Part shown: piece by piece, positions 15,400 to 23,611 of the stretch
How the letters are laid out: each line of letters opens with the position of its first letter
How positions within the stretch are numbered: position 1 is the first letter of the stretch
Assembly: GCA_020161265.1 (NCBI GenBank)
Contig: JAIUOC010000001.1
Location: 682,001 to 746,000, forward strand
From: Chloroflexota bacterium
GTDB lineage: Bacteria; Chloroflexota; Chloroflexia; Chloroflexales; Herpetosiphonaceae
DNA length: 64,000 nt
Reading direction: 5' to 3'
Position numbers and translations under genes: made by a program
The notes under the pieces: generated by a model
What the model was told of the DNA's origin: nothing
The model's input: only the letters and a program-made list of their open reading frames with translations
The model's database searches: none

Positions 15400-16419
15400 G
15401 TGCTGTTCTATGCGCTGATTATGGTTCGTCGGCAACATCTTGCGCAGCATGGCAAATGGTGAATTCGGCGAACGATAACGATTAGTCGAGAGTTGCCAAT
15501 GCCAAGCGGCGGCAATTTGCTGTTGTAATCCAGCCAGATATGCCCGCGCTTGGTGATTATGTTGAGCATCAGCAAACCATTGCGCCTGATCCACAATCGC
15601 CTGAAATTCGCTAATCCACTGATTAATCAAGCGAATTGTTTGATCGACGGCTTGCTCAAAACTCAACTGTTGGGTATCGATCAGAATTCGGATGAGATTA
15701 AAGCGCGAGTCAAGCAGCACAACTTCTTTCTCATAAGAAAATAGATCATTCATAATCGCCGCAGCCAAACCCGCCAAATCGGTTGCTCGTTTGATTTGCG
15801 GATGGGCATACACTACTGGGCTGATCGCAATATCAAGGGCAAATTCAATCAGCAACATCGTTGGATACATGCCCGAATCGTGTAGACGGGTGCTGAGATA
15901 GCTTTCAAGCGCGGTGGGTTTGGGCTGCTTAAAGGCCATATTCGGCACACGAATCGCTTGAAAATGCTGCATCAACGACTCAACCAGCCGCTGGCGATAC
16001 TCACGACTACTTAAATCGTGAAAATGGCGATGCAATTCTTGCCAAATCGGGTAAAGTCGATGAATTGGATCAGGCATTTGGCCATCAATAAAAATCTTGG
16101 CACAAGCAGCATACACTGCTGGAGTGGGATGATCGCCATACAACGGCACTTGGCGCTGATTCCGATCATACATATCATCAATATAAAACAGCGTGGCATT
16201 CAGCAAATCAATCGCCAGCAACCGCGCAAAGCTTGTCGTGGGAAAAAGATACGACGACATTGAGGTATATTGATCCATGCCTGGCAGATCAACAGCATAG
16301 ACTGCGCAAATCGCTGCTGTACACTCCATGGATTGAGCTTGGAAGGGATTAATCTGAATTGGTTGGACGACCTGAAGATCAGGTAGGGAGAGATGTTGAT
16401 TATCCATTGAAAATTCCAT
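15397..16419 (-). CDS. Class I terpene synthase (bacterial sesquiterpene cyclase type)
   Basis: The 340-residue protein has the metal-binding aspartate motif 'FYIDDMYDRN' (Asp81/82), a pyrophosphate-sensor arginine in 'TRLHDSGMYP', the second metal motif 'MNDLFSYEKEV' (the N-D-x-x-S-x-x-x-E triad) and a C-terminal 'TNRYRS' Arg-Tyr pair. This full set indicates an active cyclase that ionises a prenyl diphosphate and cyclises it. The length fits sesquiterpene or monoterpene-type enzymes. ATG 16419 is used; an in-frame ATG at 16407 has a GGA 8-9 bases upstream and may be the true start. No P450 or prenyltransferase gene is adjacent, so the product may leave the enzyme unmodified. Confidence 0.9.
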   Translation of the reverse strand: MEFSMDNQHLSLPDLQVVQPIQINPFQAQSMECTAAICAVYAVDLPGMDQYTSMSSYLFPTTSFARLLAIDLLNATLFYIDDMYDRNQRQVPLYGDHPTPAVYAACAKIFIDGQMPDPIHRLYPIWQELHRHFHDLSSREYRQRLVESLMQHFQAIRVPNMAFKQPKPTALESYLSTRLHDSGMYPTMLLIEFALDIAISPVVYAHPQIKRATDLAGLAAAIMNDLFSYEKEVVLLDSRFNLIRILIDTQQLSFEQAVDQTIRLINQWISEFQAIVDQAQWFADAQHNHQARAYLAGLQQQIAAAWHWQLSTNRYRSPNSPFAMLRKMLPTNHNQRIEQH

Positions 16420-16647
16420 CAGAGCATTAGTATAATACGATTGATTATAGTAGATCTCCCCTCGCTTGCCTATGCCTAATCTTAACCATGACCAAAGCTC
16501 AATAAATTATTAAATTTGCGTGATCAATTGCGTGGTTGAAAAGCCGAAACTGGCTCAATGGCTAGATTCTAGCACCAGGCTCAGGCATCCAAGGTTAGTT
16601 GATTAAAACCTTAGAGCATTGTTTAACCACAAAAGAGTTTGAAATAT

Positions 16648-16739
16648 GGCTAAAGGCTGAAGGCTATAGGCTATGATCGTTGGAATTCAAAAAAACATAC
16701 AACCACCGAATATACCCCTATAGCCCAAAGCCTTTAGCC
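16648..16739. repeat. GGCTAAA-type heptad hairpin behind hisD
   Basis: Heptads GGCTAAA GGCTGAA GGCTATA GGCTATG at 16648-16675 are mirrored by CCTATAGCCCAAAGCCTTTAGCC at 16717-16739. The 23-base arms differ at only about three positions. The right arm ends one base before the hisD stop codon, so on the minus strand it is placed like a terminator. Confidence 0.8.
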
Positions 16740-16740
16740 A

Positions 16741-18078
16741 TTATTTTTGCTCTAAACGGCGGCGCACAGCAGCAGCATGAGCTGTCAAGCCTTCGGCCTC
16801 AGCCAAACGTTGAGCAACTGGGCCTAAACGTTGCAAGGCTTTTTCATTCAAGCCAACCAACGAAATAACTTTGCGAAAGTGATCAACATTAACGGGCGAG
16901 GCATAGCGAGCAGTACCGCCAGTGGGCATAATGTGCGATGGCCCAGCCACATAATCACCCAACACCTCAAACGACCGCTCACCAAGGAAAATGCCCCCAG
17001 CATTGCGAACCTTGCCCACATATTGCCAAGGATCATTGACTAATAAGCAGAGGTGCTCAGGTCCATAGGCATTACTCAAATCGAGCGCAACCTCTAATGA
17101 AGGCACAAGCACAATCCCTGAGCGGTTGGTTAGCGCCTGAGCAGTAATTTCAGCTCGTTCAAGTTCTTCGAGTTGGTGAGCCACAGCCGCTTGGACTTTT
17201 TCGGCCAATTCCAGCGAGGGCGTGAGCAAAATCGCCGAAGCCAGCAGATCATGTTCGGCCTGAGCCAGTAAGTCGGCGGCAACTAGCTCGGGGTTAGCAT
17301 CAGCATCGGCAATCACCATAGTTTCGGTCGGGCCGGGCAAGGCTTCAATATCAACCGTGCCATACACCGCTTTTTTGGCCAACACCACAAATAAATTGCC
17401 TGGGCCAATGATTTTATCCACATGCGGTACGCTCTTCGTACCATAGGCCATGGCCGCAATTGCCTGCGCCCCACCCAAACGAAAAATCCGGTTTACTCCG
17501 GCAATATCAGCCGCCACCAAAACCAACGGCGAGATCTCGCCAGTATCGCGTTGCGGTGGCGAACACACAATAATTTCGCGCACCCCAGCAACTTTGGCCG
17601 GAATCACTCCCATCAACAACGATGATGGCAAGGGAGCCGTGCCGCCTGGCGCATACGCCCCAATCCGCTCCAGTGGCAGAACGATCTGACCTAAGGCACC
17701 CTCATCCGACCAATCAACCCAGCTTTGGCGGGTTTGCTTCCGGTGAAAACGCTCAATCTCGGCGGCGGAAACCCGCAAAGCCTCAATCAACAAGGGATCA
17801 AGTTGGCTATAGGCGGCTTCAATCGCCGAACGATCAACTTCAAATTGGCTTAATTCAACACCTTCGATTGTGCGGCTCCAGTGCTCCAAGGCCGCATCGC
17901 CATCGCGCCGCACACTGGCCAAAATCTGGTCAACCGCTGCGGCAGGCGTTGTACCAGCCCCGAACATGTGGTCAAGGCTTTGTTGCAAACGCTCAGGAAT
18001 TTCGACTGTATCAAAGGCCACTCGCGCTAATGGTCCTTGTTGGGCTTGCGCAAGATCGGTATAAAGCTGAATTGGCAT
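16741..18078 (-). CDS. hisD: Histidinol dehydrogenase
   Basis: The 445-residue protein catalyses the last two oxidations of histidine biosynthesis, L-histidinol to L-histidine, using two NAD+ and zinc. Recognisable blocks are '[28 protein letters not shown]', '[26 protein letters not shown]', '[35 protein letters not shown]' (with zinc-site residues) and '[10 protein letters not shown]'. ATG 18078 is chosen because GGAG lies 5 bases upstream and the length then fits the family; the open frame runs 26 codons further. No other his gene is adjacent, so the pathway is dispersed in this genome. Confidence 0.95.
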   Translation of the reverse strand: MPIQLYTDLAQAQQGPLARVAFDTVEIPERLQQSLDHMFGAGTTPAAAVDQILASVRRDGDAALEHWSRTIEGVELSQFEVDRSAIEAAYSQLDPLLIEALRVSAAEIERFHRKQTRQSWVDWSDEGALGQIVLPLERIGAYAPGGTAPLPSSLLMGVIPAKVAGVREIIVCSPPQRDTGEISPLVLVAADIAGVNRIFRLGGAQAIAAMAYGTKSVPHVDKIIGPGNLFVVLAKKAVYGTVDIEALPGPTETMVIADADANPELVAADLLAQAEHDLLASAILLTPSLELAEKVQAAVAHQLEELERAEITAQALTNRSGIVLVPSLEVALDLSNAYGPEHLCLLVNDPWQYVGKVRNAGGIFLGERSFEVLGDYVAGPSHIMPTGGTARYASPVNVDHFRKVISLVGLNEKALQRLGPVAQRLAEAEGLTAHAAAVRRRLEQK

Positions 18079-18151
18079 GCGTGCTCCATCTATCCAAAAC
18101 CAACGAACTAGCAGCATGCTACCAAATTCAGCGTTGAGCGCAAATGGTGAG

Positions 18152-18334
18152 GTCAAGGGGGCAGTAGATAGGGACTAGGGGTCAGTTAATGTGTAACCGC
18201 GAAGATATGGCTATTGACGTTTGGCTATTGGCTTACAGAAGCATGAGAATCCCAACTAACTTCCGATAGACTATTGCCTACAGCCAATAGCCATACCATC
18301 TCCGCGCCTCCGCGTTAAAAATTCAATCTACGAA
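18152..18334. repeat. Composite intergenic heptad repeat upstream of the first MalT-type regulator
   Basis: G-rich heptads (18152-18187, AGGGGTCA-like) are followed by ATGGCTATT/TTGGCTATTGGCT heptads (18207-18233). A matching inverted piece AGCCAATAGCCAT lies at 18282-18294, then CTCCGCGCCTCCGCG and CTACGAAGG. The order of parts resembles the block at 42453-42674. It occupies most of the 300-bp divergent gap and no gene is seen in it. Confidence 0.7.
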
Positions 18335-18342
18335 GGTTGTTG

Positions 18343-18372
18343 TTGACGCTAGCAACTCACGGCTTTTATAAT
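18343..18372 (+). promoter_or_regulatory. Promoter giving a predicted leaderless mRNA
   Basis: TTGACG and a perfect TATAAT are separated by 18 bases. The -10 box ends only 6 bases before the ATG at 18379, so transcription should start at or next to the start codon. There is no ribosome-binding site. The second regulator has the same arrangement at 50487-50514. Confidence 0.75.
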
Positions 18373-18378
18373 GCAGCT

Positions 18379-20982
18379 ATGCTAATTGCAATTCTAGCAA
18401 CCAAACTAGCGATTCCCAGCCTGCGCATGCAGGGTGTACTGCGCTCACGGCTCAGCGTAAAACTTGAGCGTGGTTTGAACCAACGCCTTAGTTTGGTAGC
18501 TGCACCTGCTGGTTTTGGCAAAACCACCTTGCTCAGCACATGGCTTGAGCAAACCACCCACGCCAAAGCTTGGCTAACCCTCGATCCACGAGATAATGAT
18601 CCATTGCGTTTTTTAAGTTATCTGGTGGCGGCGCTGCAAACCGTCGAGCCAGAAATTGGTCAAAGTGTCCAGCAGGCGCTCCAAGCAACGCAGCCAGTCG
18701 CCAGCGAAAATCTCTTAATCAGCCTGATCAACGAGCTACACCAGATTCGCCAACCAATTATTTTGGTATTCGATGATTACCATGTGATCGAGCAACAGGC
18801 GGTTGACGATATGCTCAATTTTTTGCTCGAACACCTGCCAACTAAGCTGCACCTTGTACTAGCTACTCGCGAAGATCCGCAAATACCGTTGGCGCGGCTG
18901 CGTGCTCGTGGCCAATTGAATGAAATTCGCGTAGCCGATTTGCGCTTTAGTTTGGCTGAAAGTGGCGAATTTTTGCGCAATGTTATGGGTTTGCAATTGC
19001 CCGAGCAAGCGATTGCCAGCCTCGAAGCCCGCACCGAAGGCTGGATTGCAGGTTTGCAACTAGCAGCGCTCTCACTGCAAGGCCAGCACGATCCCAGCAG
19101 CTTCATCGAAACCTTCAGCGGCCAACATCAATTTATCTTAGATTATTTGCTCGCAGAGGTTTTGCAGCACCAATCAGCCGAAATTCAAACATTTTTGGTG
19201 CAAACATCAATGCTTGAGCGCATGTGTGGGCCGTTGTGCGATGCCGTGTTAAACCAAACCACCAGCCAAGCCCTGCTCGAACAGATCGATCAGGCCAATT
19301 TATTTATCGTGGCGCTCGATCAACAGCGCTATTGGTATCGTTATCATCAATTATTTGGTGATTTACTGCGCCAACGCTTGTCCCAACAAGCCAATCCGCA
19401 CGAGCTGGCAGGCTTGCATCAACGGGCGAGTGCTTGGTATCAACAGCAAGGCTTATTGCTTGAAGCTTTTCAGCATGCCACTGTCGCCCACGATTATCAA
19501 CAGGCCGAGCGATTAATGGAGCAAATGCCGCTACATTCGAACGGCAATGTCTCGGCGATGCTGAATTGGCTAGCTGGATTACCCACCAGCGTGCTTGATC
19601 AACAACCATCGTTGTGGGTACGGTTTGCAGCAATTTTATTAGTGCTTGGCCAGACCAGCGGGGTTGAGCCAAAATTGCAAGCTGCCGAACGCGGATTACA
19701 ATTCCTACCAGCAAATCTGCGCAACCGTGATTTACTGGGCCAAATCGCCGCCGCCCGTGCAACCCTAGCGCTCACTCAATATCAGATTGAGGCGATTATT
19801 CAGCAAGCTCAGCGAGCATTCGAATATCTACATCCGCAGAATTTGCCGTTTCGAGCGACCGCCAATTGGGCTTTGGCCTACGCCTACCAAGTGCGCGGCG
19901 AGCGTCAAAACACCAATGCAGCGCTGACCGCTGCGATCAACTTTAGCCAACAATCAAACGATACCTTTACCCTGATTTTGGCTTCGATTGGTATGGGTCA
20001 GCTTCAGGAGAGCAATCTTGAGTTGCATCGGGCCGCCGCAACCTATCGCCACGTTTTACAATTGGCGGGTGAGCAACCACAGCAAATCATCTCCGAAGCA
20101 CATTTGGGCTTAGCACGAATTCATTATCAATGGAATGATTTGGCCACGGCTGAACAACATGCCCAGCAAAGCTTGCAACTAGCCAGGCAATATGAGCAAG
20201 GCATCGATCGTTTTATTATGGGTGAATTGATGTTGGCCCAACTTAAATTAGCTCGCAACGATTACGCAGGTGCAAAACGACTGATCGATCAAACTGAACA
20301 ATTGGCACGCCAGCAATATTTTAGTGCTCGTTTTGGCGATATTAGCTATTGGCGAATTCAACTGCTGTTGCGCCAAGCCAAATTCACTGCCGCCAACCAA
20401 CTGGCCACCGAGCATCAACTATTAATCTGCCAAGCCCAAATTGCCTTAGCCCAAGCCAAATCAGCCACAGCAATTGCTTTGCTAGAGCCATTGCAGCAAC
20501 AAGCCCAAAACTGGCCTGATCAACTCTTACAAATCGCTTTACTGTTGGCCTTAGCTTATGCCGCCCAGCAACAGCCTGAATCTGCTCTGGCAGAACTCAA
20601 ACAGGCTATAGCGCTGGCTGAACCACATCAATTACTCCGTAGTTTGCTTGATCATGGGTCGGCAATCCAGCAACTGTTGCAATTGGCAGTTGATCATGGT
20701 TTCGATTCGCCATTAATCAAGCAAGCATTAATTGAATTTGCCAAGCACCAGCCCTCAGTACAGATGCAAACCCACACCCTTGAGCGTTTGAGTGAGCGCG
20801 AACTCGAAGTTTTGCAGCAAATTGCAACAGGATTGACCGACCGCGAAATTGGCGAACGCTTGTATCTCTCGATCTATACCGTCAAAGTGCATGCCCGCAA
20901 CATTTATGCCAAACTCGAAGTCAGCAATCGCACCCAAGCGGTTGCTCGCGCCCGCACGCTAGGCCTGCTACCCCATAACTAA
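18379..20982 (+). CDS. MalT-type LuxR-family regulator, large ATP-binding (STAND) protein, copy 1
   Basis: The 867-residue protein has a P-loop NTPase near residue 35 ('LVAAPAGFGKTTLLSTWLEQ'), a Walker B-like 'PIILVFDDYHVIE', the STAND winged-helix part, a long helical-repeat region (TPR-like, about 400-780) and a C-terminal LuxR helix-turn-helix ('LSERELEVLQQIATGLTDREIGERLYLSIYTVKVHARNIYAKL'). MalT-like proteins bind ATP and an inducer, oligomerise and activate transcription. ATG 18379 is chosen because it lies 6 bases after a TATAAT box and matches the start of the paralogue at 50521 (MPIPILATKL versus MLIAILATKL). The next gene carries a small domain also found beside the paralogue. Confidence 0.93.
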   Translation: MLIAILATKLAIPSLRMQGVLRSRLSVKLERGLNQRLSLVAAPAGFGKTTLLSTWLEQTTHAKAWLTLDPRDNDPLRFLSYLVAALQTVEPEIGQSVQQALQATQPVASENLLISLINELHQIRQPIILVFDDYHVIEQQAVDDMLNFLLEHLPTKLHLVLATREDPQIPLARLRARGQLNEIRVADLRFSLAESGEFLRNVMGLQLPEQAIASLEARTEGWIAGLQLAALSLQGQHDPSSFIETFSGQHQFILDYLLAEVLQHQSAEIQTFLVQTSMLERMCGPLCDAVLNQTTSQALLEQIDQANLFIVALDQQRYWYRYHQLFGDLLRQRLSQQANPHELAGLHQRASAWYQQQGLLLEAFQHATVAHDYQQAERLMEQMPLHSNGNVSAMLNWLAGLPTSVLDQQPSLWVRFAAILLVLGQTSGVEPKLQAAERGLQFLPANLRNRDLLGQIAAARATLALTQYQIEAIIQQAQRAFEYLHPQNLPFRATANWALAYAYQVRGERQNTNAALTAAINFSQQSNDTFTLILASIGMGQLQESNLELHRAAATYRHVLQLAGEQPQQIISEAHLGLARIHYQWNDLATAEQHAQQSLQLARQYEQGIDRFIMGELMLAQLKLARNDYAGAKRLIDQTEQLARQQYFSARFGDISYWRIQLLLRQAKFTAANQLATEHQLLICQAQIALAQAKSATAIALLEPLQQQAQNWPDQLLQIALLLALAYAAQQQPESALAELKQAIALAEPHQLLRSLLDHGSAIQQLLQLAVDHGFDSPLIKQALIEFAKHQPSVQMQTHTLERLSERELEVLQQIATGLTDREIGERLYLSIYTVKVHARNIYAKLEVSNRTQAVARARTLGLLPHN

Positions 20983-21035
20983 ATTTCAAACTACTCAGAA
21001 AATTGAGCTACCTCGCTGAATAACTCGTTTGAGGT

Positions 21036-21075
21036 ATGACAGGCTGCTCGCCAAATTGTATGCTGCTGGCAGTTG
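21036..21075 (+). promoter_or_regulatory. Promoter and conserved block before the small-domain/DUF4386 gene
   Basis: ATGACA (21036-21041) and TATGCT (21059-21064) are separated by 17 bases. The block AATTG-TATGCT then TGGCAGTTG (21054-21075) is matched before the paralogous small gene at 53201-53225. TGGCAGTTG would cover the transcription start, so it may be an operator for the adjacent regulator. Confidence 0.55.
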
Positions 21076-21104
21076 TAGCACGACCCAATCAAGCGAGCGA
21101 ATAA

Positions 21105-22070
21105 ATGGCAAATCAAAGCAACAGCTATCAAATTCAGATCAAAGGCCAACTTGACCAGCGCTGGGCTGAATGGTTCGAGGGCTTAGCCATCAGCCAAACG
21201 GCGCAAGGCGACACGCTGCTCAGCGGCGTAATCGTCGATCAAGCAGCGTTATATCGGATCTTGCGCAAAATTCGCGATTTAGGCTTGCCATTGATTGCCG
21301 TCGTGCCACGCAACCAATCGATCCAGCCTGCAGAAGGAGCACATGCTATGCAAAACCAGCGTCGTAACGCCATCCTGATTGGGATTTACTTTATTTTGGC
21401 CGCTGTAACCTCGATTATTGGCTTGATTATGTACGGACCATTGCTCAACCAAAGCGATTATTTGGTTGCTGGTGCAGCCAATGGCAACCAAATTGTTTTT
21501 GCTGCGGTCATGGAATTAAGCTTAGTGGTCTCAATGGTTGGTACAGCCGTAACCATGTTTCCGATCTTACGTCAATATAGTGAACGGATTGCTTTGGCTC
21601 ATTTGTGTTTTCGCTTCTTCGAAGCAGTTGTGATTATGATCGGGATCACCAGTATGTTGGCATTGCTGACCCTCAGCCGTGAATTTAGCAGCGCCACTGC
21701 CCCTGATCAGCAAAGCTATCGCGTGGTCGGCACTGCATTAATTGCCATCCACGATTGGACATTCATGATCGGGCCAAATTTCATGCTTGGCATCAACACG
21801 CTGATGTATAGCTACATTTTCTATCGCACTCGCTTGATCCCGCGTCCCATCGCAATTATTGGGCTGATTGGATCAAGTTCAATTTTTCTTGCATCATTGT
21901 TGGAGCTATTCGGGGTGATCGAGCAACTTTCGACCTGGGGTGCAATTTTGGCGATTCCAGTTGCTTTGACCGAAATGAGCTTGGCAATCTGGTTGATTAT
22001 CAAAGGATTCAACGCCAACCCAACGATCAAGCAACCCAGTTCAAACCAATTTGTGCTCAGCAATCACTAA
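21105..22070 (+). CDS. Small conserved domain fused to DUF4386 membrane protein
   Basis: The 321-residue protein has two parts. Residues 1-75 ('YQIQIKGQLDQRWAEWFEGL', 'VIVDQAALYRILRKIRDLGLPLIAVVP') match the whole stand-alone protein at 53273-53536. From about residue 82 a DUF4386 integral membrane domain follows, with about six segments ('ILIGIYFILAAVTSIIGLIMYG', 'NFMLGINTLMYSYIFYR', 'IAIIGLIGSSSIFLASLLELFGV'). An internal ATG at about 21348 is preceded by GAAGGAG, so the DUF4386 protein may also be made separately or this may be a recent gene fusion. It lies behind the MalT-type regulator, apparently as its partner. The role of either domain is unknown. Confidence 0.8.
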   Translation: MANQSNSYQIQIKGQLDQRWAEWFEGLAISQTAQGDTLLSGVIVDQAALYRILRKIRDLGLPLIAVVPRNQSIQPAEGAHAMQNQRRNAILIGIYFILAAVTSIIGLIMYGPLLNQSDYLVAGAANGNQIVFAAVMELSLVVSMVGTAVTMFPILRQYSERIALAHLCFRFFEAVVIMIGITSMLALLTLSREFSSATAPDQQSYRVVGTALIAIHDWTFMIGPNFMLGINTLMYSYIFYRTRLIPRPIAIIGLIGSSSIFLASLLELFGVIEQLSTWGAILAIPVALTEMSLAIWLIIKGFNANPTIKQPSSNQFVLSNH

Positions 22071-22082
22071 AATACAAACATC

Positions 22083-22114
22083 CGGCAAGCTTGCAATAAA
22101 AAACAAGCTTGCCG
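22083..22114 (+). terminator. Terminator after the DUF4386 gene
   Basis: CGGCAAGCTTG and CAAGCTTGCCG form a perfect 11-bp stem with a 10-base A-rich loop, 12 bp after the stop codon. The trailing sequence is only moderately T-rich. Confidence 0.7.
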
Positions 22115-22212
22115 AAATTTCAATTAAGCTTGGCGAAACTAATTAGTGCTTCCTACGTAATGAGCCAAAAAGCTATACTATAATAGTTGGTGTCTTGCAG
22201 AAAGGAGCTTTT

Positions 22213-23103
22213 ATGACCAGCCAACGCCGAATTCGCATATCCCCACGGCAAATTATTGCTGTGATCATTGCGCTTGTGGGCGTGCTGCTGCTGAATGCTT
22301 CGTGGCGCACGATTGCGCCTGGTTCAGTTGGCATTGCCTTTAATCGCGCTAATAATACAATTACCGCCTACCGTGAGCCTGGTTGGGTTTTGGTTAACCC
22401 ATTTACCACCACAGTCTACGATTACCCCGCTACGCTTCAAACCTATGTAATGGTGCAAAAAGCCGATGAAGGCCCAGTGTATGGCGACGATTCAATTAAA
22501 GTTCAATCGCGCGAGTCGCAACAACTCAACCTTGATGTAGCAATTCAATATCGTGTTGATACCAATGGCATCAACAACCTCTACACCGATTGGGGCGGTC
22601 AACCAATTGGAACAATCGAAGAACAAGTTGTGCGCCAGCAAAGCCGTTCAGCCTTGACCATGATCGCCAGCACCTATGGCTGGGAAGAATTGAGTGGCGA
22701 GAAACGTGCCGATGTGGCCGACCAAGTTCAAGCCCATCTAACCAAGGTTTTTGCCCAACGCCATTTAATTCTCGAAGATTTTGTGATTCGCGAAGTACAT
22801 GTGCCTGAGCATCTCAAGGCTGCGCTTGATAACAAAATTGAGCGCCAACAAGCGGTCGAACAGCAACAATACGCCTTCGAACGAGCACAAATTATTGCTG
22901 AACAGCAGAGCATCGAAGCTGAAGGCCAAGCCAACGTCAACCGTGCAACCGCTCAAGGCGATAGCGATTCCCTCATGATTCGAGCACAATCACAAGCCAA
23001 AGCCAACCAAATTCTTTCGGCGAGCCTAACCGAAGCCCTAATTAAATATCAATTAATCGAACGTTGGGATGGCCAAGTTCCATTGAGCCTGAATGATGAA
23101 TAG
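22213..23103 (+). CDS. SPFH/Band 7 (prohibitin-like) membrane protein
   Basis: The 296-residue protein has one N-terminal membrane segment (about residues 12-30, 'IIAVIIALVGVLLLNASWRT') and an SPFH domain ('QLNLDVAIQYRVDTNGINNLYTDWG', 'VVRQQSRSALTMIASTYGWEELSGEKR', 'ILEDFVIREVHVPEHLKAALDNKIERQQAVEQQQYAFERAQ') that ends in a charged Ala/Glu/Gln coiled coil. Such proteins form ring-like membrane scaffolds and often regulate proteases. AAAGGAG lies 6 bases before ATG 22213, so the longer frame starting TTG at 22195 is not used. It is separated from the preceding DUF4386 gene by a terminator. Confidence 0.9.
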   Translation: MTSQRRIRISPRQIIAVIIALVGVLLLNASWRTIAPGSVGIAFNRANNTITAYREPGWVLVNPFTTTVYDYPATLQTYVMVQKADEGPVYGDDSIKVQSRESQQLNLDVAIQYRVDTNGINNLYTDWGGQPIGTIEEQVVRQQSRSALTMIASTYGWEELSGEKRADVADQVQAHLTKVFAQRHLILEDFVIREVHVPEHLKAALDNKIERQQAVEQQQYAFERAQIIAEQQSIEAEGQANVNRATAQGDSDSLMIRAQSQAKANQILSASLTEALIKYQLIERWDGQVPLSLNDE

Positions 23104-23169
23104 TCAACTTAGGCTTGGTTCTAGAATTACAAGGAGCAAGCTCATTTGGCGCAACATAGCGAGGAAAAA

Positions 23170-23535
23170 ATGCGGGTGGTGGTTGCGGGAGCAGTCGCAT
23201 GGAATAATACCATAGCGATCGAGGCTGAACTAAAAAGTTTAGCGAGCGATACAATCGTCATCCATGGTGATTCACCAGGTTGCGATATGCTTGCTGGTCA
23301 CATTGCTGCAACGTTGGGGCTAACCGTTGTTCGTATGACCAAAACCCGTGGAGATACGCTCCGTTACCCCGGCGAAGCGTGGAAGGGATTAAATGAGCGA
23401 ATGCTTGCCAGTGGTGCAACACTGGTGCTCATATTTCACCCAGAGATTACCCAAAGCCGTGGTTCGCGTCATTTAGCAGAGCTTGCCGTTGCCGCGACTA
23501 TTCCGCTACGGATTATCACAGGAGCAGCGAGTTAA
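23170..23535 (+). CDS. SLOG-superfamily (DUF2493/YspA-like) nucleotide-binding protein
   Basis: The 121-residue protein has the compact Rossmann-like SLOG fold of DUF2493: 'MRVVVAGAVAWNN', 'TIVIHGDSPGCDMLAGHIAATLGLTV', 'GLNERMLASGATLVLIFHP', 'SRGSRHLAELAVAATIPLRII'. SLOG proteins bind nucleotides or their derivatives and some process or sense them in conflict systems. ATG 23170 has GAGG 5 bases upstream; a TTG at 23146, with AAGGAG 9 bases upstream, would add eight residues and cannot be excluded. No defence partner lies next to it. Confidence 0.75.
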   Translation: MRVVVAGAVAWNNTIAIEAELKSLASDTIVIHGDSPGCDMLAGHIAATLGLTVVRMTKTRGDTLRYPGEAWKGLNERMLASGATLVLIFHPEITQSRGSRHLAELAVAATIPLRIITGAAS

Positions 23536-23541
23536 TCGTGC

Positions 23542-23570
23542 TTGCACTCAGGCACAAAACTCGGTATGCT
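23542..23570 (+). promoter_or_regulatory. Promoter of the membrane STAS gene
   Basis: TTGCAC and TATGCT are separated by exactly 17 bases. The expected start lies about 35 bp before the ATG. Confidence 0.55.
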
Positions 23571-23611
23571 TAAGCCGATTCTCCCCTTCCAACGGCAAAG
23601 GTAGGTGCGCA

